Shown here: positions 53,344-64,000 of the stretch, piece after piece | How positions within the stretch are numbered: the stretch's first letter is position 1 | How the letters are laid out: every line of letters begins with the position of its first letter | From: Hippopus hippopus | Lineage: Eukaryota; Mollusca; Bivalvia; Cardiida; Cardiidae | Assembly: GCA_946811185.2 (NCBI GenBank) | Contig: OX328105.1 | Location: 51,770,845-51,834,844, forward strand | DNA: 64,000 nucleotides | Reading direction: 5' to 3' | Translations under genes and position numbers: made by a program | Notes under the pieces: model-generated | The model's input: the letters and a program-made list of their open reading frames with translations, nothing else | What the model was told of the DNA's origin: nothing | Databases searched by the model: none

Positions 53344-54793
53344 CCCTTTACCAAACAATGGCGACTTTAATGAACCCGAGGAAGAAGCCTTTTGAAAACA
53401 TTGTGGAAAAAGGAGAAATTGCTGGTAACCAGCATTTTCTCCTTTTCCACAAAGTTTTCTACCCTATTAAAGAACAAGAGCGGCAAATTGTCGCAAGATA
53501 TGCCCGTCCCACTGCCAGTTGTCGTGGGGGTATAATAATCATAAAGGGCAGGTAATGCAACAAACATGTTTACCAAGTCTCAAGTCAATTTGACTTGAGG
53601 TGACAAAGTTCCATTCCGGACAAGCAAGAAATACTGTAAAAATCAAGATCAAAGTGGAATTACTCAAAATCTGCACTAGGTAGAGTAATTGTTCTTGCGC
53701 ACTGTACTCCGTAATATTGCAACAAACATGCATACCATGTTTGAAGTCACTCTGACTTGAGATGACAAAGTTATATTCCAGACAAGCACTAAATGCTGTA
53801 AAAATGACGATCAAAGGGAAATAACTCAAAATTCGTGCTAGGAAGAGTTATGGTTCTTGTGCACTGCACTCTGTAAATTTTCAACAATCATGCATACCAA
53901 ATTTGAAGATGTTCAGACTAAAGATGACAAAGTTATATTCCAGACAAGCAGAAAATGCTGTAAAAATGACGATCAAAGGGAAATAACTCAAAGACAGCAC
54001 GAGGTAGAGTTATGGTTCTTTCGCAATCCACTCTGTATTATTGCAATAAACACACATGCCAAGTTTCAAGTCAATCGGACAGGAGATGACAAATTAATGC
54101 TCCGGACAAGCAGAAAATGCTGTAAAAATGACGATTAAAGGGAAATAACTCAAAGACAGCAGGAGGTAGAGTTATGGTTCTTTTGCACTGCACTCTGTAT
54201 TATTGCAACAAACACAAATGCCAAGTTTCAAGTCAATCAGACTGGAGATGACAAAGTTATGCTCCGAACAAGCAGAAAATGCTGTAAAAATGACGATCAA
54301 AGTGGAATTACTCAAAGACAGCACAAGGTAAAGTTATGGTTCTTTTGCACTGCACTCCGTATTATTGCAACAAACACACATGCCAACTTTCAAGTCAATC
54401 AGACTGGAGATGACAAAGTTATGCTCTGGACAAGCAGAAAATGCTGTAAAAATGACGATCAAAGGGAAATAACTCGGAGACAGTACAAGGTAGAGTTATG
54501 GTTGTTTCGCATTGCACTCCGTATTATTGGAACAAACACACATGCCAAGTTTCAAGTCAATCAGACTTGAGATGACAAAGTTCTGCTCTGGACAAAGAAC
54601 TGGATGCCGGCCCAGACGCCCGCCCGCCCAGACACCCGCCCACCCGTACGCCATGGGTGATCCCATAATATGTCCTGTCTTCGACGGGCGTATAAAAATT
54701 GCATCATTTGAGCTACTATGAAATTGTTGTCTCCAAATGCTTTCAACTTGGATAGGTCTAAAATTTTGCCGTGTGGTAAAGAATTATTTTCAG
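53344..54793 (-). mobile_element. Family A MITE split by the 162-bp tandem element
   Basis: The left piece 53344-53475 runs CCCTTTACCAAACAATGGCG to TTTTCTACCCTATTAAAG. The right piece from about 54695 resumes at AAATTGCATCATTTGAGC and ends GTGTGGTAAAGAATTA. An intact copy at 58444-58670 reads across this point without a gap. Confidence 0.65.
53476..54694 (+). repeat. Inserted element with seven tandem units of exactly 162 bp
   Basis: GACAAAGTT or equivalent starts at 53602, 53764, 53926, 54088, 54250, 54412 and 54574, a constant 162-base spacing. Units contain TTCAAGTCAATCAGACTGGA, GACAAGCAGAAAATGCTG and GGGAAATAACTCAAAGACAG. Flanks are AACAAGAGCGGCAAATTGTC and a C-rich stretch ending CTTCGACGGGCGTATAA. 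Because 162 is divisible by 3, one frame stays open over several units; this is probably not a protein. Confidence 0.75.
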
Positions 54794-54869
54794 TGTCTAC
54801 CAACACCATTCAAGTTTGACTCATTATTGTACAAACATGACGATTAACATCTCTGCAGTTGACTGCTTT

Positions 54870-55810
54870 TGAAAACGTGGGTAAAAGAGTAATTGATTGT
54901 TACATGCAATTGCTCCTTTTTCCCCACAATCTTTTCCAGACTGATTGAAAATTCTTCCTTATTTCATTCAAATATTAAAAATTTTGTTCTTATGATAGTT
55001 TTAAACCCTTTACCACACAATCCCAAGGTCTGATTACCCTTAGAAAGAGAGATTTTGAAAACATTGTGGGAATAGGAGAAAATGCTGGTAACCAGCATTT
55101 TCTCCTTTTCCCACAATATTTTCTACCCTTCCAAAGACAAATTATATCATTTGAATAAACTTCAATTTGTCATCTGCAAATGCTTTCAATTTGGACAAGT
55201 CTAAAATTTCATCGTTTGGAAAAGAGTTTACCCTTTACCTGACAATAAAATTTTAGACTAACCCATAATGAAAGCCTTTGCTGAGGTCAGACTGAATGAG
55301 GCTCAAATGATGGAACTTGTCCTTAAATGGGAAAAGGACGTAGAGAGGTAGAAAAAAAGGGTAGAATACTGGTAACTAGTATTTTCTCCCAATCCCATAA
55401 TGCTATTAAAAAGATTTATCCCTCAGAGTTAACATTTCTTTCCCACGTGTAAGAATTTTAGACTTGTCCAAACTGAAAGCATTTGCAGATAACCAAATAA
55501 ATGGGACTCAAAATTGAAATTTGTTTCAAAACTTGTTGAAAAAATTGTTGGAAAAGGGGAAACTGCTGTTTAACTCTTTACCACACAACAAAATTTTAGA
55601 CTTGTCTTACTTGTAATCATTTCATTTGCAGATGACAAAATAATTTATAAATTGATAAAATTTGTATCTGAAAAAAAAAAAAAAAACACACACATTGTGG
55701 GAAAAGGAGAAAATGCTGGTTACCAGCTTTTTCTCCTTTTCCAACAATGTTTTCAATAGGCTTCTTTCACAAGGTTGTTAAAACTTAAGACTTTGTGGTA
55801 AAGGGTTTAC
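54870..55810. mobile_element. Run of four family A MITEs
   Basis: About 54870-55000 (decayed), 55003-55233 (-), 55228-55435 (+) and 55568-55810 (+). The second and third share the joint AAAGAGTTTACCCTTTA. The fourth contains an A run plus ACACACA before its palindrome. Confidence 0.55.
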
Positions 55811-55968
55811 AGGATTTACTCCTTTTCCCACAATTTTTTCCAAAGCCTCCTTGATTCAAGTCACTTAAGCTCAGGATCATGTGGTAAAGGAATCAAACAT
55901 GGGATTGTTCTGCAAAGGGTTAACACATTTAAATGCTCCAGTTTGCCGTAGATGGGACGCAGTAATTA

Positions 55969-58900
55969 TCATCTTCCTCCAGAACTTGTGTCATTGTCCG
56001 AGTCCGACACTTCGTCTTCTGAACTGGTCACATGTTTATCGTTTAACATTTTACGGATGGCAGCAAGTCTTTTCAGTAATGTTTCATAGTCGAAATTGCC
56101 ACGTTTTTCACCGAATGGATCCTGCAATGATAAATGTTGGTGAAATTACATTTGTCCATGTCAGTATTTGAATATATGGCTGAATTTCTTTACCCCAAAA
56201 CAAAATCTTAGACTTGTTTAAAATGAAAACATTTGCAGCATCATATCAAGTATGGCTAAAAATGATAGCATTTGCCATTGAAAATGTAGAAAAAAATTAA
56301 GAAAAGGGAGAAAGTTCTGTCTACCAGAATTTTTCTTTCATTTTCTCACAATATTTCAAAAGCCTACTCCTCAGCATTGCAAACACTTAGGATTGTTTGG
56401 TAATTTGTTAACTTACAGTATATGGTGAATACATTGATTTTTGAAAATCAGCTTACTTTCGCCAGAGGAGCTAAAACTGAAAAGCACAGTGTATTCTCAG
56501 CAATATAATAAGTAAGAGCCAAGCTCTAGGAAATGGGGTTTAATACATCTCTGTGATGAATTATAACATGAAGGACATCACATCAGTATTGATACATAAA
56601 ATCCATTATGCCTAACAGCCAACTGGATCATGAGGTCGAATGATCCTTTAACATGCAGAAAAATTGATGAAAAGCAAAATGTTTCGGCTCATGTCAGCCT
56701 GCCCACCTCTCTTTTCACAGAGCAAAGCTCATATGTGAATGACTGCTCAACACAGCACTAGACGAAGAAAACCTAAAGAACAAAACCACTGCATGCAGGT
56801 GCTAGTACACAGCTCCTTGATTTTCAGTGGGGAAAAAAAAAAGGGACAAAAATCTGTCAAAAATACTTTACTAGTAACCTACCCTTATTGTACAGGTTTC
56901 CCTTTTGATAGTTAACAACTTGTCGAAATTCGAAGGAAATATCTTCAGTAATAACAGAGATATTATAAAATGTCAAAGTTTTTGCACATCGGCGACACAG
57001 ACAGCCGAGCTAAGAAACAAAGAACAAGGGCACCTCAAGCAAGTCTCCACACTTTGCTTCAATTCAATTTTCAGGGAAAATTCTAATTGTTAAGAAAAAA
57101 TATCAATAGCTTAACCCTTTACCATACGATCCCGACCTTTAACAACTCTGAAAAAGAGTCCTTTTGAAAACATTTTCTCCTTTTTCCACAATGTTTTCTA
57201 CCCTATCAAAGAAAAATTCCATCATTTGAGCCACACTTAAATTGTTGTCCGTATATGCTTTAAATTTGGACAGGTCTACAATTTTGTCGTGTGGTAAAGA
57301 GTTAACCAGTCTATCCGGTTTGGGTTCCACTTTTGATAGTTAAAAGTTTACTCAAACTTAAGTAAATGTCTTCCGAAACAACACCAGATAAGATAAAATG
57401 TCCAACGTTTTGTACAACATAGCGACAGGGCTATGACCCTATCTCGACATTTTCTTTGTGAAACAAAAAAAAAAATATATATATTTTCATGATGACAAAA
57501 TAAATGAACAATTCATACCTGCATAGTTTGGCCTTGTTGGTGCATATTGGACTTGCAAATAGATTCATAATAATCGTAATAATCTGGAAAAGATTTCTCC
57601 ATCACCTCTCTGAAAAAGGAAAAACGGGTCACTACCCCTTTGCAACACAATCTTTTATTTCAACTATCATGTGGAAAAAGGCCTTTATTTTGTCATCATG
57701 AAAATATATTCATGATGACAAAATTTTCTCAGTTGGGGACTATGTTTTCAAAAGCAATGGTAATATTTGGTAAAGAGTTACCAGTTACGTCTTTTTCAAA
57801 CGACAAAATTGTATTAAATGTATCTGTAGATGTAATTCAAGTAAGATTATGTTACTTGTAAGAAATGGTTCCATTTTTGGAAAAGGAGAAAATGCCAGAA
57901 ACAAAGATATTTACCAAATATTACCGTTGCTTTTAAAAAACATAGTCCCCAAAGGAGAAAATGTTGGTTTCCAGCACTTTTCCTTTTTCCTATTATGTTT
58001 TCTATCCTTTTTAAGACAAATTATATCATATGAGCCACATTTTGAATTGTCATCAGCAAATACCTAGTCTAAAATTTAGTCTTTTGGTAAAGAGTTTACC
58101 CTTTACAAACTATCTGGTCTCTTTAAAATCCTCATGAATGATTTTTAAAACGTCCTGGAAAAAGGAAGAATAGTGGAGATCAGCACTTTCTCCTCATCTC
58201 ATAATGTTTTCTACCCTTCTACAGACAAAATTTCAATATTCCAGTCACATTTTTTGTGGTCTGCAAATGCTTTCAATTTGGACAAATCTAAAATTTCTTG
58301 TTCGGTAAAGGGATCAACAACATTACCCTCAAATCCAATTGTGGACTAAAATAATTAACACCTTTTTTTTTAATAACAAATGAATCGGTTTGTTTACTTT
58401 CTTACTACTAGGTGGCACTCTTCAGCCGTCTATGCCATGTGATTAACCCTTTACCACACAATGACGCCTTTTGACGCCCCTAAAAAAGAGGCCTTTTGAA
58501 AACATTGTGGGAAAAGGAGAAAATGCTGGTAACCAGCATTTTCTCCTTTTCCCACAAAGTTTTCTACCCTATCAAAGAAAAGTTGCGTCATTTGAGCCAC
58601 TATGAAATTGTCGTCTGCAAATGCTTTCAATTTGGATAGGTCTTAAATTTTGCCGTGTGGTAAAGGGTTAAGCAGCCAGTTAAGGACGTGACAAATTTAT
58701 CATAAAGACCAAGATTGCAAACCAGTGATGACCTTTTTAGCCCCGTGTCACAATCAGTCACTGAATATCGACAAGAGACTCTTCACAATGACGAAAAAGT
58801 TTCAACAGCACATCTTGAACAATCAATTTCACTCAAAGAAAAGTAAAAAATGGGAATACATTTCTTTTGTAACATTATTTCTCAAAAGAATCTATACTAA

Positions 58901-61678
58901 TGACGGTGTCAAAAAAGTTTTGAGAAAAAGGCTGTACAAAAAAATATGAGCCATGCTTTGTGAAAATGGGGTTTTCTACAAAAAATATTGACCAAGGACA
59001 GCCTACACAGTCCCTGCAGCCTAACCTGTGTCAAAACTTTTTGCTTTTGGTAAACTGTCTGTGTGTCAAGGACCATTCTACCTCATGATTCAGCCTGTTG
59101 TTAGACAAACTACATTTTATGGATTCATGATTATTTGATGACTTGCTTGGTATACTGCATCATGGAGATGCATTAACCCCCCCCCCCCCTTTTCCACAGC
59201 ATGACTCAAGAATACCTGAGTGCATCTGGGCAATGACATCTTTTCTCCAGCATATCACAGACAGCCACCCTCAATGTCTCATGGCCTATTATATCATTGT
59301 ACCTTTTACAATCACCAGGATTCCTCTCCTTAAAAAAGACAAGTGAATAGCATCATCATAAATTGTCCACCAGAACTGCTCAAGTGGTAAGGTGTGAGAC
59401 ATGAGACAAATCTTGTTGTTTGAAATTTATTTTCTTAACTTTTTAAAACACGACAAAAATGTACACTTGTTCAAATTAAAGTATTTGCAGACAATAATTT
59501 TTCCCAATGATGGATATTGTCATTAATAGGGAAGGAAACATAGTGGAAAAAGGATAAAATGCTCTTTAGCAGCATTTTCCTCATTTCTCATTATGTTTAC
59601 AAAGGGCTTCTTCCTTGGGGTCATTAAAACTGTGGATTGTGTGGTAAATGGTTAAATTATTCTATATGTTTTTGTAAAGTTCCTACTAAGCAAGAAAATA
59701 ACAAGCTTTCTAATGAAAATAAAAGTGGTTATTTACTTATAAACAGCAAACAAAAAAAGTCAAGTCAAAAATGTGAGTAAGTTTAGTTTATGTAATCAAT
59801 TCAATTTCTAGCATCAAATTCATGAATATGCCACTATAGCAGACAAAGCTGTTTTCATTGATTTTTATTCATTACTGAATTAAGAAAAGGATGATAGCTG
59901 GCAAACCATCAGTAAAGACGAATGACAAATGTAAGAAAAAAATAATTTTCAGTGGTTTTTCCTAAACTCTTTACCACACGACAATATTTTAGACTGGTCC
60001 AAATTCAAAGTATTTGCAGACGACAAATTAGATGTTGCTCAAATGATAGGATTTGTTTCTAAAAGGTTAGAAAACATTGATGGAAAAGGAGAAAATGCTG
60101 GTTGCCAGCATTTTCTCCTTTTCCCACAATGTTTTCAAAAGTCTGGTCTCCCTGGGTGGTTAAAACTTGGGATTGTGTGGTAAAGGGTTACTGTGCTATG
60201 CAAACTCTTATCTATGTATTTTTACATTTGGCACAAAAATTTCATACAGGTTTGTGTATATCGTATTTAGTCTCATAATAACAGACCGAGCTTCTGATTG
60301 CAAAGTGATCAACCAATTACTTGAATGCTAAATTTGCAGCTTTTACTGCATGTTACCATCTAGTTCATTTAGGTATAGAGAGAAAAGCATATTTTGTCGA
60401 ATCATAAGATGTTTATCAAAAAATGTTAATTTGCTGCAAAAATCGAAAGAGGCCCCTTTTTAAAACAAATTCAATCTCTGCAAAATCTTTCTAACATAGG
60501 TAAATGCAACATATTCTTTACCAAAAAAGTAGCTTTACCCCGATGACCTACCTGTTCAAATCCTGGTTCATTGTGGTACGGTTTTTCATTCAACAAAGAC
60601 TGTATTGATATCAGCACACTGGATAAACTTTGGGCAGGACTCCATGCCGGGCCAGACCAAGTCCTGGTGATACAAATTATCATTCATAATACCGAATGTT
60701 TTACCTCCTAGCCATTCTATTCCAACTTTGAACGACCCCAACAGAGAGGAATTTTGAAAACACTGTGGCAGAAGGAGAAAATACTGGGAACCAGCATGTT
60801 TTCTATCCTGTTAAAGACAAATCTCATCATTTGAGCTAGATTAATTTTGTCATTTGATGATGCTTTCAATTTCAGCAAGTCAAAAATTTTGTGGCCTGGT
60901 AAAGAAATATTTTGTTACAAGGCTTAACCATTAAAGTAAAAGAAAAAATTTGCAAAATCAAGTCTCAAGCAATTGCTCCTTTTCTTACAATATTTTCAAA
61001 AACTGTCCAGGGTTGGGAAGCATTAAGACTTGTGCATGTAAGATTACTGATTAAGACACATCCTCTGCAGTATAACCTTGGATATAAACATATAAACTGC
61101 TTATGATATTCTATGTGACAAATTGCCTAAAACAGCCTTGAATTTTCAACATTTAACTCTACCACACAATCCTGACTTTTAACGACCCTGAGAAAGAAGC
61201 CTTTAGAAAACACTGTAGGAAAAGGAGAAAATGCTGGTAACCAGCATTTTCTCCTTTTGCCACAATGTTTTCTACCCTTCCCACAACAAATTTCAATTTC
61301 TGAGCCATACTTATTTTGTCGTCTGCAAATACTTTCAATTTGGACTGGTCTACAATTTTGTCGTTTGGTAAAGAGTTAAACCTTTTAAAAACACTCCTGT
61401 GTTGACTTCAAGACACCAAAAGGCTAAAAGTTTCGGTAATTAAAATCAATTTTTCCCCAAAACAAACATTTACGAAAAAATGCTGCTTACCCTATGATAC
61501 TTAAGCAAACTTTCCCATTTTTGTACAGATTTGGATTGAATCTCACTTTTCCTTCGCCTGTAGTTTGAAGTTTAACCCGTGGAGGTCTTATAGGGTAGTC
61601 AGGGGGGCATCTTATCAAAAAGTAGAAAAATCCTCCCTCGTATGGTGTGTCAAATGGACCCGTAATAAGAGCATGAAT
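55969..61678 (-). CDS. UBE2Z: Ubiquitin-conjugating enzyme E2 Z, C-terminal 218 residues (N-terminus outside or not found)
   Basis: Exons in coding order: 61678-61491, 60663-60552, 59328-59216, 57609-57519 and 56121-55969, ending TGA. Phases agree (2, 0, 2, 0) and the total is 657 nt. The first exon starts [20 protein letters not shown] and ends in [10 protein letters not shown], with the catalytic cysteine at residue 58 of this fragment. Then come [56 protein letters not shown] and [19 protein letters not shown]. The order and sequence follow vertebrate UBE2Z closely, including its C-terminal extension. The family accepts ubiquitin (and FAT10 in mammals) from UBA6. The end is acidic and serine-rich ([15 protein letters not shown]). 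The upstream exon was not identified. Confidence 0.93.
56185..56410 (+). mobile_element. MITE family A, diverged, in a UBE2Z intron
   Basis: CCCCAAAACAAAATCTTAGA to TTGTTTGGTAATTTGTTAA. The palindrome is imperfect (TCTGTCTACCAGA). Confidence 0.45.
56511..56734 (-). mobile_element. MITE family B, hairpin deleted
   Basis: AGAGCCAAGCTCTAGG to CACAGAGCAAAGCTCAT. After CATGTCAGCCTGCC the second hairpin arm is gone. Confidence 0.5.
56790..57440. repeat. 'gagcacc'-type repeat pieces around a shortened family A MITE
   Basis: GATAGTTAACAACTTGTCG (about 56918) and ACTTTTGATAGTTAAAAGTT (about 57331) are sister fragments of the 51085 repeat. Between them, a family A copy (57112-57305) lacks the left palindrome arm. 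Confidence 0.45.
57700..58670. mobile_element. Three family A MITEs in a UBE2Z intron
   Basis: About 57860-58095 (-, diverged), 58093-58318 (-) and 58444-58670 (-). The last is intact: CCCTTTACCACACAATGACG to GTGTGGTAAAGGGTTAA, with 30-base perfect palindrome arms. Confidence 0.6.
58945..59208 (+). mobile_element. MITE family B ending 8 bases from a UBE2Z splice donor
   Basis: TATGAGCCATGCTTTGTG to CACAGCATGACTCA. The UBE2Z exon ends at 59216 and its minus-strand donor GTATTC occupies 59215-59210, so the MITE end sits immediately beyond the donor consensus. Confidence 0.6.
59440..60192 (+). mobile_element. Two family A MITEs in a UBE2Z intron
   Basis: About 59440-59657 (diverged) and 59967-60192. 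The second reads CTCTTTACCACACGACAATA to GTGTGGTAAAGGGTTA, with AATGCTGGTTGCCAGCATT at the centre. Confidence 0.6.
60705..60908 (-). mobile_element. MITE family A, right palindrome arm deleted
   Basis: ACACTGTGGCAGAAGGAGAA, then GGGAACCAGC followed directly by ATGTTTTCTATCC. Confidence 0.45.
61154..61379 (-). mobile_element. MITE family A
   Basis: CTCTACCACACAATCCTGAC to GTCGTTTGGTAAAGAGTTAA. Good palindrome, ACACTGTAGGAAAAGGAGAA. Confidence 0.6.
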
Positions 61679-61744
61679 CTGAAATATGCAATACTGACTA
61701 TTACCCATTGCAGGTTCACAAATTATGTCTTTGTGGGCTAGTCA

Positions 61745-61945
61745 TTAGCTCTGTACCAGATAACAAAATTTTTGACTTGTACAAATTAAAAGCATTTTTA
61801 GAGACACATTAAATATGGTTCAAACAGTAGAATTTACCTCTGAAAATTAGAAAACATCGTGTGAAAAGGACAAAATGCTGGTAACCAGCTTTTTTTCCTT
61901 TTCCCACAATGTTTTTAAAAGCTTCCTTTCTCAATGTCATTAAAG
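61745..61945 (+). mobile_element. MITE family A, right end lost
   Basis: CTCTGTACCAGATAACAAAA start and centre GCTGGTAACCAGC. It stops near GTCATTAAAGCTC. Confidence 0.5.
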
Positions 61946-62343
61946 CTCTTGAGGTGCAAGCTGGTTGAAAAATGGTAGTACAGATCGTACCTTCCTGATG
62001 CCATGGCATAAAATATTATATTAGGACTTGAAAACCAAATGTGACATATAAGGATACATATCTCATAAGTCAGATATACATATCTCATAAGTCAGATATT
62101 GGAAATTCTTCGTTTTCTGAATGTACTTCTATCCATGTTTTAATTTTAAAGCCATCTTTGCATGAGAATGTAAATTAGCTGTCTTTGGTGAGATTTCTAA
62201 AAGATCTGCTTAACAAAATCTGGTTTAAAGTCCCTTTATCTTTATTTTTTAGGGATAATAAACCACCATTTTCTCCTTTTCCAATAATGATTTCAAACTT
62301 TCAAAAAAATCAAATTTCTCGTTTTCAGACAAACAGACATATT

Positions 62344-63408
62344 TACGAGGGCTGTTCGATATGTAATGTGTATTGTACCACAGCGCGATAACACTTTGCA
62401 CGATTTCGTGGATGATGATACGCTTGAATAGCTCTATTCAATAGTTTCCAACAGTATAAACACGAGCCTTCAGCTCCACATAGTTTTAAACTTATAGTCA
62501 TTTCAATAGAGCTAGTCGTTGACCACTGTTGTAAAAATGGTTGGGAAACGGATTAAGAATATTAAAGAAATCAGAGCTTATATAAAAGTTCGCACAAAAC
62601 TCGGTCATTCGGTAATGCAGATTTTTACTGAATTGGGGGAAGTTTATAGGTCTGATAAGGTATCTTATGAGACAGTTCGTAGGTGGAGAAAGAAATTTCT
62701 GACTGGCACAGAGTCCATCAAAGATGCAGCAAAATCTGGCCGACCTGTGACTGTAACAGGCAAGGCAAATGTCTCAAAAGTCAGGGAAATAATTGAAAGT
62801 GATGGCAGATACACGATTCGTGATATTGCCAACGCTGTTGGCATATCGCTATCGCGGGTGCATTTCATTTTGAAGCGTATTTTGAAAGTACGGAAGATTT
62901 CTGCCAGATGGATGCCGCATATATTGACAGATGACCAAAAACGGGTACGAGTACAAACCGCTAAGCAATTGCTCAAAATGTTTCCCAAATTCAATCAAAG
63001 ACAATTTGCAAACATAGTTACTGGTGACAAAACATGGGTTCACTATTTCGAACCAGTAAGAAAAATTGGAAACAAAATATGGCTAACTAAACACGGTAGA
63101 AGGCCTGTAGTTGCCAAAAGAAGCATAAGCACAAAGAAGGTTCTTTATTGCATATTCTTCTCATGTGATGGTATAGCCGTACAAATTCCGGTGCCGAAGG
63201 GCAAAAGTTTTACAGGTCAGTATTACCAAGATGTTATACTAAAAAAGGTCAAGAAATATTATCTTAAACGACGCCCTGTGTCAGGATTTAGGCATGTTCG
63301 TCTACTTCATGATAATGCTCCATCACATACATCTGAGCTTGTGTCTATTTGAGTCGAATACTTTTGAGATATCGTACAATACACATTACATATCGAACAA
63401 CCCTCGTA
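62344..63408 (+). mobile_element. Mariner-family transposon, internally deleted
   Basis: TACGAGGGCTGTTCGATATG at the left and CATATCGAACAACCCTCGTA at the right. The inverted match continues through TAATGTGTATTGTAC (about 35 bp, one mismatch). TA flanks are included at both ends. At 1065 bp it is shorter than a usual 1.3-kb mariner. Confidence 0.85.
62537..63352 (+). pseudogene. Mariner transposase lacking its C-terminal catalytic part
   Basis: From ATG 62537 (MVGKRIKN) there are 271 codons. The DNA-binding region has helix-turn-helix segments (SYETVRRWRKKF, TIRDIANAVGISLSRVHFIL). GDKTWVHYFEP supplies D164 and LLHDNAPSHTS supplies D259. The frame stops at SELVSI, where the family normally continues to a YSPDLxPxDF motif with the third acidic residue. 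That segment is missing and the right terminal repeat follows within about 25 bases, so a deletion removed it. The remaining frame has no stops. Confidence 0.85.
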
Positions 63409-63530
63409 CTTTATCACCTGCAAATGCTTCCAATTTGGACAAGTCTAAAATTCTGTCATTTGTAAAGTGTTAAGTAACCAGTACCAGTACCAGTAACCCT
63501 GAACTACTTGTATTACTTTGATTACAATTG

Positions 63531-63735
63531 AGTCATGCTTTTTAAAGCATCTGCATAAATTATTGGACTTGGGTCTAAACTGTTTGCTTTTGATAAATTT
63601 TCTGCATGTCCAAGGACCATTCTAGCTTCATATTTAGATGGTTAAGACAAAATGCATTGTATGGATCCATACTTATGTGATGATTTTCTTGGTATAATGT
63701 GTCGAGATGCAATAAACCCCTCATTGGCAGAACTC
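63531..63735 (+). mobile_element. MITE family B, hairpin lost
   Basis: TTGAGTCATGCTTTTTAAAG start, body AAGGACCATTCTAGCTTCAT and ACTTATGTGATGATTTTCTT. The GC core is deleted to TGGACTTGGGTCTAAAC. Confidence 0.45.
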
Positions 63736-63818
63736 AATCAGTTCTAAATCAAGAGCATTTACTTTGAACTAAATGTCAGCAGATTGTTGGTAGTTGGTTT
63801 ATTGCTTAACTCTGGTAT

Positions 63819-64000
63819 TAACCCTTTACCACACAGTCCCTAGTTGTAACAATTCTGAGAAAGAAGCCTTTTAAAAACATTGTGGGAAAAGGAAAAAATG
63901 CTGGTAACCAGCATTTTGTCCTTTTTTACCCCATCAAAGACTGAAATCACCATTTGAGCTATTATTATGGTCTGCAACTGTTTTCAATTTGGACCAGTCT
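63819..64000 (-). mobile_element. MITE family A, cut by the window edge
   Basis: TTAACCCTTTACCACACAGT, then ACATTGTGGGAAAAGGAAAA with GCTGGTAACCAGC. The right palindrome arm is partly deleted. Confidence 0.6.

Noticed and set aside
53857..54570. Open frames repeating KCCKNDDQREI-type segments
   Set aside because: They arise because the tandem unit is 162 bp; no start context, domain or splice signals support a protein.
58725..58949. 74-codon Lys-rich open frame
   Set aside because: No homology recognised and it lies inside a UBE2Z intron, ending in a family B MITE.
62665..62994. 109-codon minus-strand open frame
   Set aside because: Antisense shadow of the mariner transposase.

Overview
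This is eukaryotic, metazoan DNA: AT-rich, intron-rich and packed with short palindromic interspersed repeats. The repeat types (tRNA-derived SINEs, an element with AGCTCACCTGAGC ends, MITEs with GCCTGCGCAGTCCGCGCAGGC hairpin cores) and the protein families point to a bivalve mollusc, probably a heterodont. That assignment is inference from remembered repeat sequences. No bacterial-style operons, CRISPR arrays or intact viral genes were seen. Exons below were joined by hand from splice sites, reading frame and intron phase, and no transcript data were available.

Layout. (1) 1-15508, + strand: the 3' end of a single-pass membrane receptor gene. It has a transmembrane exon at the window edge, eight small tail exons and a terminal exon followed by a poly(A) signal. 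The tail carries an ITAM-like YEEI/YGDL pair and two YxxM motifs. (2) 15.5-24.2 kb: intergenic, filled with MITEs, SINE copies and foldbacks. (3) 24248-32053 and 41367-48103, + strand: two paralogous five-exon genes for small secreted proteins of an unrecognised family (predicted 270 and 265 aa). Exon sizes and intron phases match. The first copy is surrounded by broken duplicates of its own exons 3, 4 and 5. (4) 34311-37837, between the paralogs: a foldback element with 449-bp inverted arms, a 9-bp target duplication and subterminal GCCCTAC repeats. A dead Tc1-like transposon sits inside its left arm. (5) 45989-46901, inside an intron of the second paralog: another foldback with an 8-bp target duplication. 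(6) 48-55.9 kb: dense repeats, including an exact 162-bp-period tandem array nested in a MITE. (7) 55969-61678, - strand: the last five coding exons of UBE2Z, an E2 ubiquitin-conjugating enzyme, with MITEs in its introns. (8) 62344-63408: a mariner element whose transposase lost its C-terminal catalytic part.

The receptor, the secreted pair and UBE2Z show no evident shared pathway. The most novel protein-coding content is the secreted paralog pair. The most novel architecture is the set of MITE and foldback families with recoverable target-site duplications and nesting order. Boundaries of individual repeat copies are by eye and are good to roughly 5-20 bases unless a target duplication is stated.
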